This document shows positions 59,050 through 64,000 of a stretch of 64,000 nt of DNA, piece after piece. Location of the stretch: assembly GCF_030463535.1 (NCBI RefSeq), contig NC_132878.1, positions 21,503,925 through 21,567,924 on the forward strand, given 5' to 3'. This DNA is from Salminus brasiliensis (Eukaryota; Chordata; Actinopteri; Characiformes; Bryconidae). Each line of letters opens with the position of its first letter. Within the stretch, counting starts at the first letter, position 1. A model generated the notes under the pieces. The model was not told the origin of the DNA. It was given only the letters and a program-made list of their open reading frames with translations, and did no database searches. A program made the translations under genes and the position numbers.

Positions 59050-62000
59050 ATATTAAGATGAGCACAGAGGCTGTGGAGCAGAGGGATCCGCCGCATGAAC
59101 ACACAGGTAAGCCACGGTTGGTTCAGTTTGGCTGTTTTTGGAGCATGCTGTTTACCAACAGGAGTTTGATGGAATTTAACAGGAAAGCTGGAAGATACAG
59201 AGGAGGACATTAGCATTTCTTTGTAAGAAGCTGCTACTTAAAGTGAAAAAGACATGTATTATAATTATTATTTTTATGAATAGCATATGATAGTTTGTGA
59301 CTGGCAAAATTAGGCATTAGATGTAATTGTATCACTTGTTGTAGGTCACAGTTTTATATTACTAAGACACAAACTAAGGCGAAGCTTTGTAAGAGCACAC
59401 ATTTCTGTAGCTAAATTTCAACAATAACTAAAAACTTATGAATAATAAAACAAAACAGCACACAGTTATTGAAGCAATACTGAGATGAGAAGAGTTTCTA
59501 TAGCAACAATTATAGAAGAGTTTAACATAGAGTAATAAAACAAATGTACAGTCGAAGCTTACAAACAACGGAGAAATAGTGCAGCAGAGTTTATATAACA
59601 ACAATTATAGAAAAATTTTACTTAAAAAAAATAGACTCTTAAAACTTATCTTATAAAGTACTCTAATAAACAAAGGAGAGACTTTGAATGAAAAGGAACT
59701 TTGTAACTTTGTGGTCAGGCTTAAGTTACTTTAGTGTTCAGTTTCAGATTTCTAACATGAACTCTAACATGAATTTTATGATTATAGTCTGTATTGTATT
59801 TAAAAAATTACATTATAATCTACAATATGGTCTGATGTTGTTCTGATTATCACATGTAATTGGACGTTCAAGTGTTGAGGTCAATGGGTTGTTTGATATA
59901 AAGCATATATTTGATGGCTTATTTCCAGTGGTTGGTTTTATTTGGAACTAATTGTTGTTGACTTTAATTGGCTGATCTTTGCGTTTGGTTGAGACGGATT
60001 CACGAGAAAGCTGCAGCGTGCCGTTTGTCTGTTGTCAGAGCCGTTTGTGGTTTTGACCAGTGACAGGGTTGTGTTCTTTGTCTTTGCCGTCACGGTCTCC
60101 TTCTCAGACAAGTCTATACAAATCCCTTAGTGACATTCTCAACTGTAACAACTACATCACAGACCCCTGTCTTAGCTTTGTTTCCACTGAATTTATTTTG
60201 TTTGCAGCTAAACTATGTCAGACAGACCATGAATGAATGTTTTCTTTTGTGTAGTAAACTAATAACATGACATAAACCTATTTACAGGACTTTAAAAGTG
60301 TGACACAAAGTATGAAATGATTTTTTATGATGTAATAGTTTTGCAGTATAAAGAATATTGTACTATTGTACTTCTTGTCTAAATGAATTTTTAGACTGGT
60401 GTTTTATAAGCTAATTAGCCCTGCATACTCTTTATACGCTAATTAACCACAAAATATACTATTTATCCTAGTTTAACTAGAATGTAATTGTATAACAATC
60501 AAACTCCTACACTTCGAGTTCTATATTAAAATGCAAAATGATATAACGTTTTTTTTCTAGTTTAACATAAATGTCAAAGTATAACTAATCATAACAGAAG
60601 ACTAAACAGTCTATATTCTAATAAACTCTATTAAACTATGGAACATTTTTAGCTTACTATAAGTTGAATTCAACCAATTATTTAGACTGGTCCAACCCAA
60701 GCTTCATATTCTGATCATATTCTTATTTGAACCAAAATGTCATAGTACACCTTGTTACAAAACGAAAGCTACAAAAAGCTTTATTAATTTACCGGAAGTA
60801 AATGTGCAATATAAGACTTACACTAACTAATATATCCAGCAACTATGTAACCTTAAAACTACATGAACGTGTGTGTTTCTTATGAAGTCTTTTCTTACGA
60901 CCAGTGAATCTTGTCTTATTGTGGATGGCTCAAGCAAGAAGGGTGTATGTAGCTCTAGGATGTGATGTTCATGATGGACATGCAGTCTACCAGGATGTGT
61001 GGGTGCATGGTGGAGGGGTTGTTTGCGGTAAAGCGTTCATACCCTGAGGCAGTCCTGAAGCACAGGATAGTTACCTCGGTACGGAACAACAGCTTCTGAT
61101 ATGAGGAAATTGGATTCCAAGAGAGCCCAATTTGGAAAATGCACGTTTTGTGTTGCAGTGTTTCCTGTAATATCAAATAGCTGGGTTCAGTTACAAATCG
61201 TAAGGTCAGGTGCACAGTTTCATTTGTAATAAGATGATTGGCTGTTGCATAGTAATAAATGCTTCTATAGCACCAACTGTAATACAGTGTAACAATAATG
61301 GACGCAATACAACTCAAACAAGAGCACAAATATTGGTGAAATTTTACTGTTAGCAGTGATGATAAACTATTTTAGTGATTGTCTTAGTTCAAACCGTGCT
61401 GTAGGGATGCAGCTCTGATGATCACTATGAGATTATAAGAAAGTGTACTTGATTGTAATAGGACATAAAAAATGTTTCTTTATCAACCAATACAAAAAAG
61501 TAACATAATAAAAGACACAGCAGAACTACTACAGACGTAATCTAGGAAAGGTTCACCAAAAAAGTGTTTGTCAGAAGTTCAAAGAAAATTTAATAGAATT
61601 GAAATGGAATGAAACCAGTCAAAGCATCTGTTATCTTTTTAGAGTGAATTGACAAAGCACAGCCTAGAGATCCGTTCAGGTGTCACTAAACACAAAAATA
61701 TGCATCTGTATGCTGTATCTGTACATTGCAAGTTCAGAACATGCCTTATTCAGAGAAATAATACAGCAGGGTATCCTGAATGTTTCTGGTGTACAAGGGT
61801 GATTTAGTTGTAGTTTGCTTACTATTAGCACACACTACCATCCTGAAGAAGTAAGTAAACTAAAAAAATACATTAAATTAATTGTGTTATTCACACAATA
61901 ATAATTGGAATCAAATACATTTTGAAAAACTAAAATCTAAAAGGGGAAAAAGTGTTCATCTCAAAAAGAACTCTTTTTAAAAGCTGAACAGCTTGATTAC

Positions 62001-63930
62001 TGGTGCAATTTTAAGGGTGGGTTGGGGAGACATGTCTCCATCACATTTTGATTTGGGATAATTTTGTTTATTTATTCCATTCTTCATTATAGTTATTCTC
62101 CTAAAACAATACAGCAGCATGTACATTATAATAAGATTTTTAGTGGCAATGATAAAAATGCCATTAAGCAGTAAAACTCTGTACTGTTCGTACACCTGCT
62201 AATAATGTTGCTTGATTTTTGTTTTATATTGACATAGCATTACATTTCCTGAGAATTTAGTCATTCTTGTTCACCAAGATTGTTCACCCCAATTTTACTA
62301 ATTTCCAATTCCAACCCACTAGCTATTGTGCAGTGTGAGTGAGGGGGGGCATCCTACCCACCCAGAGAGAGCAAGGCCAGTTACGTTCTCTGTGACATCT
62401 GGCAATGGATCGCTGAGGCTTTACCTAGATTTACTTCTAAATTACTGCATATAGTGTCTACTGATGTAGTGTCTACTGATGTCACCCCCATCCCACACAC
62501 CATACACACACACACACTTACCAGACCAAATCTGCAACCCTGACTACAACATAAAACCACCATAAAGACAAAGACAAATGGTGGATTTGAAATGCAAGCT
62601 TTACAGCTTTCCCCTTTGAATACTGTTACTTATGACGTGAGATGTGTATGTAGCTGGAACAGGTTTCAGTCAGCATTTTAAGGCAACCATTTAATTGTTT
62701 GTATATGTGTAGTTTTTGTGTGTGAGAGAGCGAAAAAGAGAGAGATAGAGCGTGAAAGAGTGAAAGAAAAAGACCACAACAGAGAAGAAACAACTAAGAG
62801 ATGCACCTGGGGGTTTGTAAACATTCAAATGTGAGGGCCTGCGAAAGGTTGCTGTGGATACCTGCGCATTTGCATGGGCGATTCATTTCCATACTGGAAG
62901 TTTGGCTCGGGGAGAAGGGTCGATTTCCATAGCGCGGGATGAGCAAGCACTGATGCGCTAACCACAGCCTCACACCGGCCTATTTGAATGTCAAATTAGG
63001 AGAGATTACCTGCCACTGGAGACCTTTGAACCCCCCAGATCCAATGCACAGGGTGAACGGAATCCAGAGCCATAAACAGAAGCCCCCGACAGTCCTGGAG
63101 AGATGAAAACTGACAAGAATGAACCATTTAAAAAATGTGGAAGAGACTATACTACACTGGAATATCACTCACCACAACTGTAAAAAAAAATAAAAAATAA
63201 AATCCATTTTTTGTCGCTTAAACAATCTTTTTACAATTAGTTATTGAAAGAACCCTTCCTAAATGAGATGTACGAGTGTGAAGAACCTTTCTAAAGTTTA
63301 AAGAACCTCCACATAATGTATTTATGCAAAAAAGAGCCGCAAAGAGTTTTCTTTGAGCGACGATATAAGAGAACCATGTCTGGAGAGATTTGTAAAGATC
63401 TTTCACATAATATAAAAGTTCTATACTGATTTAGGCTTCTTCCTAGAAACTGACATTATGTAGAAGTACTTTAAATTCTGAATGGTTCTTCACACTCACA
63501 CCACATGTTCAAAAACGATTCCCCAAAACAGCATTCAGTCTTTTTTCAGTCATTCATTCAGTACAGAACTGCACAAAGACACCTTTAATTCTCAAGAGTT
63601 TCATCTGTTTTAAACTGTGAAGTTTTTTTTTTTCAAATTATAAAGTGTTCTTCACATGCATTTTATTTACAAACATAATTCTCTAACCAACAATAATTCT
63701 AAATGTTTTAGGGAACCAAAAATGGCTCTTCTATACTGTGCACAGAACCCTTCATGTTTTAGAGTGCATGTTGGGCTTATTCAATCGTAGGTCTTGTTAT
63801 TACTTGGTAACTACTATGACACTGAGGTTAAGGGTGAAGGTTTGAGGTGTGGGCTCTAATAGATGCTACTTAACAATATTCTCTTCTCTCAACAGATATT
63901 GAACAAAATGGAATTGACTTCACACGACAG
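59050..63930 (+). CDS. pou2f3: POU domain class 2 transcription factor, N-terminal exons only (partial)
   Basis: Two short in-phase exons, 59050-59106 and 63896-63930, encode IKMSTEAVEQRDPPHEHT then DIEQNGIDFTRQ, joined by a 4.8 kb intron. The pattern (I/R)KMS...NG(I/L)DF.RQ is the N-terminus of Oct-family POU2F proteins. The POU-specific and homeodomains lie beyond the right edge. I prefer POU2F3 because it neighbours OAF in human and its N-terminus reads DIKMS and NGLDFNRQ. POU2F2 is the alternative, since EHTD.E.NG resembles it. The start is either the ATG at 59058 or one in an upstream exon not identified with certainty. Class-2 identity is fairly secure; the paralogue is less so. Confidence 0.7.
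62805..63130. promoter_or_regulatory. Candidate conserved enhancer in the POU intron
   Basis: A 325-base island without homopolymers contains a forkhead-like TGTAAACA (62817-62824) and a perfect octamer ATTTGCAT (62868-62875). It also has several short motifs such as CATTCAAATG and TTCATTTCCAT. Its composition differs from both sides. Conservation cannot be tested here, so this is inference. Confidence 0.3.
63240..63770. mobile_element. GGTTCTT-family MITE copies, degraded
   Basis: Repeated AAGAACC(C/T)TT and GGTTCTT blocks ('tgtgaagaacctttctaaag', 'aatggttcttcacactcaca', 'ccaaaaatggctcttctata') resemble the elements at 11136, 15582 and 31345. Two adjacent or rearranged copies are likely. 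Confidence 0.5.
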
Positions 63931-64000
63931 GTAAATGCTGTGGACCGCCTGTTTCCTTTGTGTCTCTCTATGCATCATCAAACACAACTTCTACTAAAGC

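Larger units (their letters stand above)
59107..63895 (+). other. First visible intron of the POU gene
   Basis: The first 3.6 kb is AT-rich with no recognised element except a SINE-like fragment near 62345-62385 ('cctacccacccagagagagc'). About 62805-63130 is a complex, GC-balanced island. Two GGTTCTT-type MITE blocks fill about 63240-63770. Confidence 0.55.

Overview
This 64 kb window is vertebrate nuclear DNA, almost certainly from a teleost fish. All recognised genes lie on the + strand and have short exons with GT-AG introns and vertebrate-type polyadenylation signals. The repeats are fish-type: Tc1/mariner remnants, small TIR elements, tRNA-derived SINEs with a 'taagtcgctctggataagagc' type tail, and LINE fragments. 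The repeat style suggests an otophysan (characin/catfish group), but that is only an impression.

Layout, left to right. (1) 1-2000: the 3' end of a coiled-coil protein gene, perhaps ccdc15, which lies directly upstream of SLC37A2 in human. (2) 2000-5400: intergenic DNA with a perfect CTCF-consensus site, then a GC-rich promoter with a full CRE palindrome. (3) 5433-19706: a complete slc37a2 gene, 18 coding exons and 495 residues, encoding an ER sugar-phosphate/phosphate antiporter. (4) 22.7-35.3 kb: a complete pde9a gene, 18 coding exons and 518 residues, encoding a cGMP-specific phosphodiesterase. Its catalytic residues fall on exactly the residue numbers used for human PDE9A2. It has two possible 3' ends. 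(5) 35.3-41.6 kb: intergenic, repeat-rich. (6) 41.65-52.7 kb: oaf (out at first homologue), 4 exons and 267 residues, a secreted protein. It has a CCAAT/GC-box promoter and an unusual chain of abutting upstream ORFs. (7) 52.7-58.5 kb: intergenic, with a decayed L1-type LINE. (8) 58.5 kb to the end: the first coding exons of a POU class 2 factor, most likely pou2f3, running off the right edge.

The genes do not form one pathway; the interest is positional. The human neighbour pairs are CCDC15-SLC37A2 (11q24), SLC37A1-PDE9A (21q22.3) and OAF-POU2F3 (11q23.3). Here a pde9a gene sits beside slc37a2 rather than slc37a1, which suggests an ancient SLC37-PDE9 pair predating the vertebrate genome duplications.

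I found no operon-like, CRISPR-like or otherwise wholly new system. The most distinctive local feature is the end-to-end uORF chain ahead of oaf. Exon models were built by eye from splice sites, reading phase and remembered family sequences. Every internal junction of slc37a2, pde9a and oaf keeps frame.
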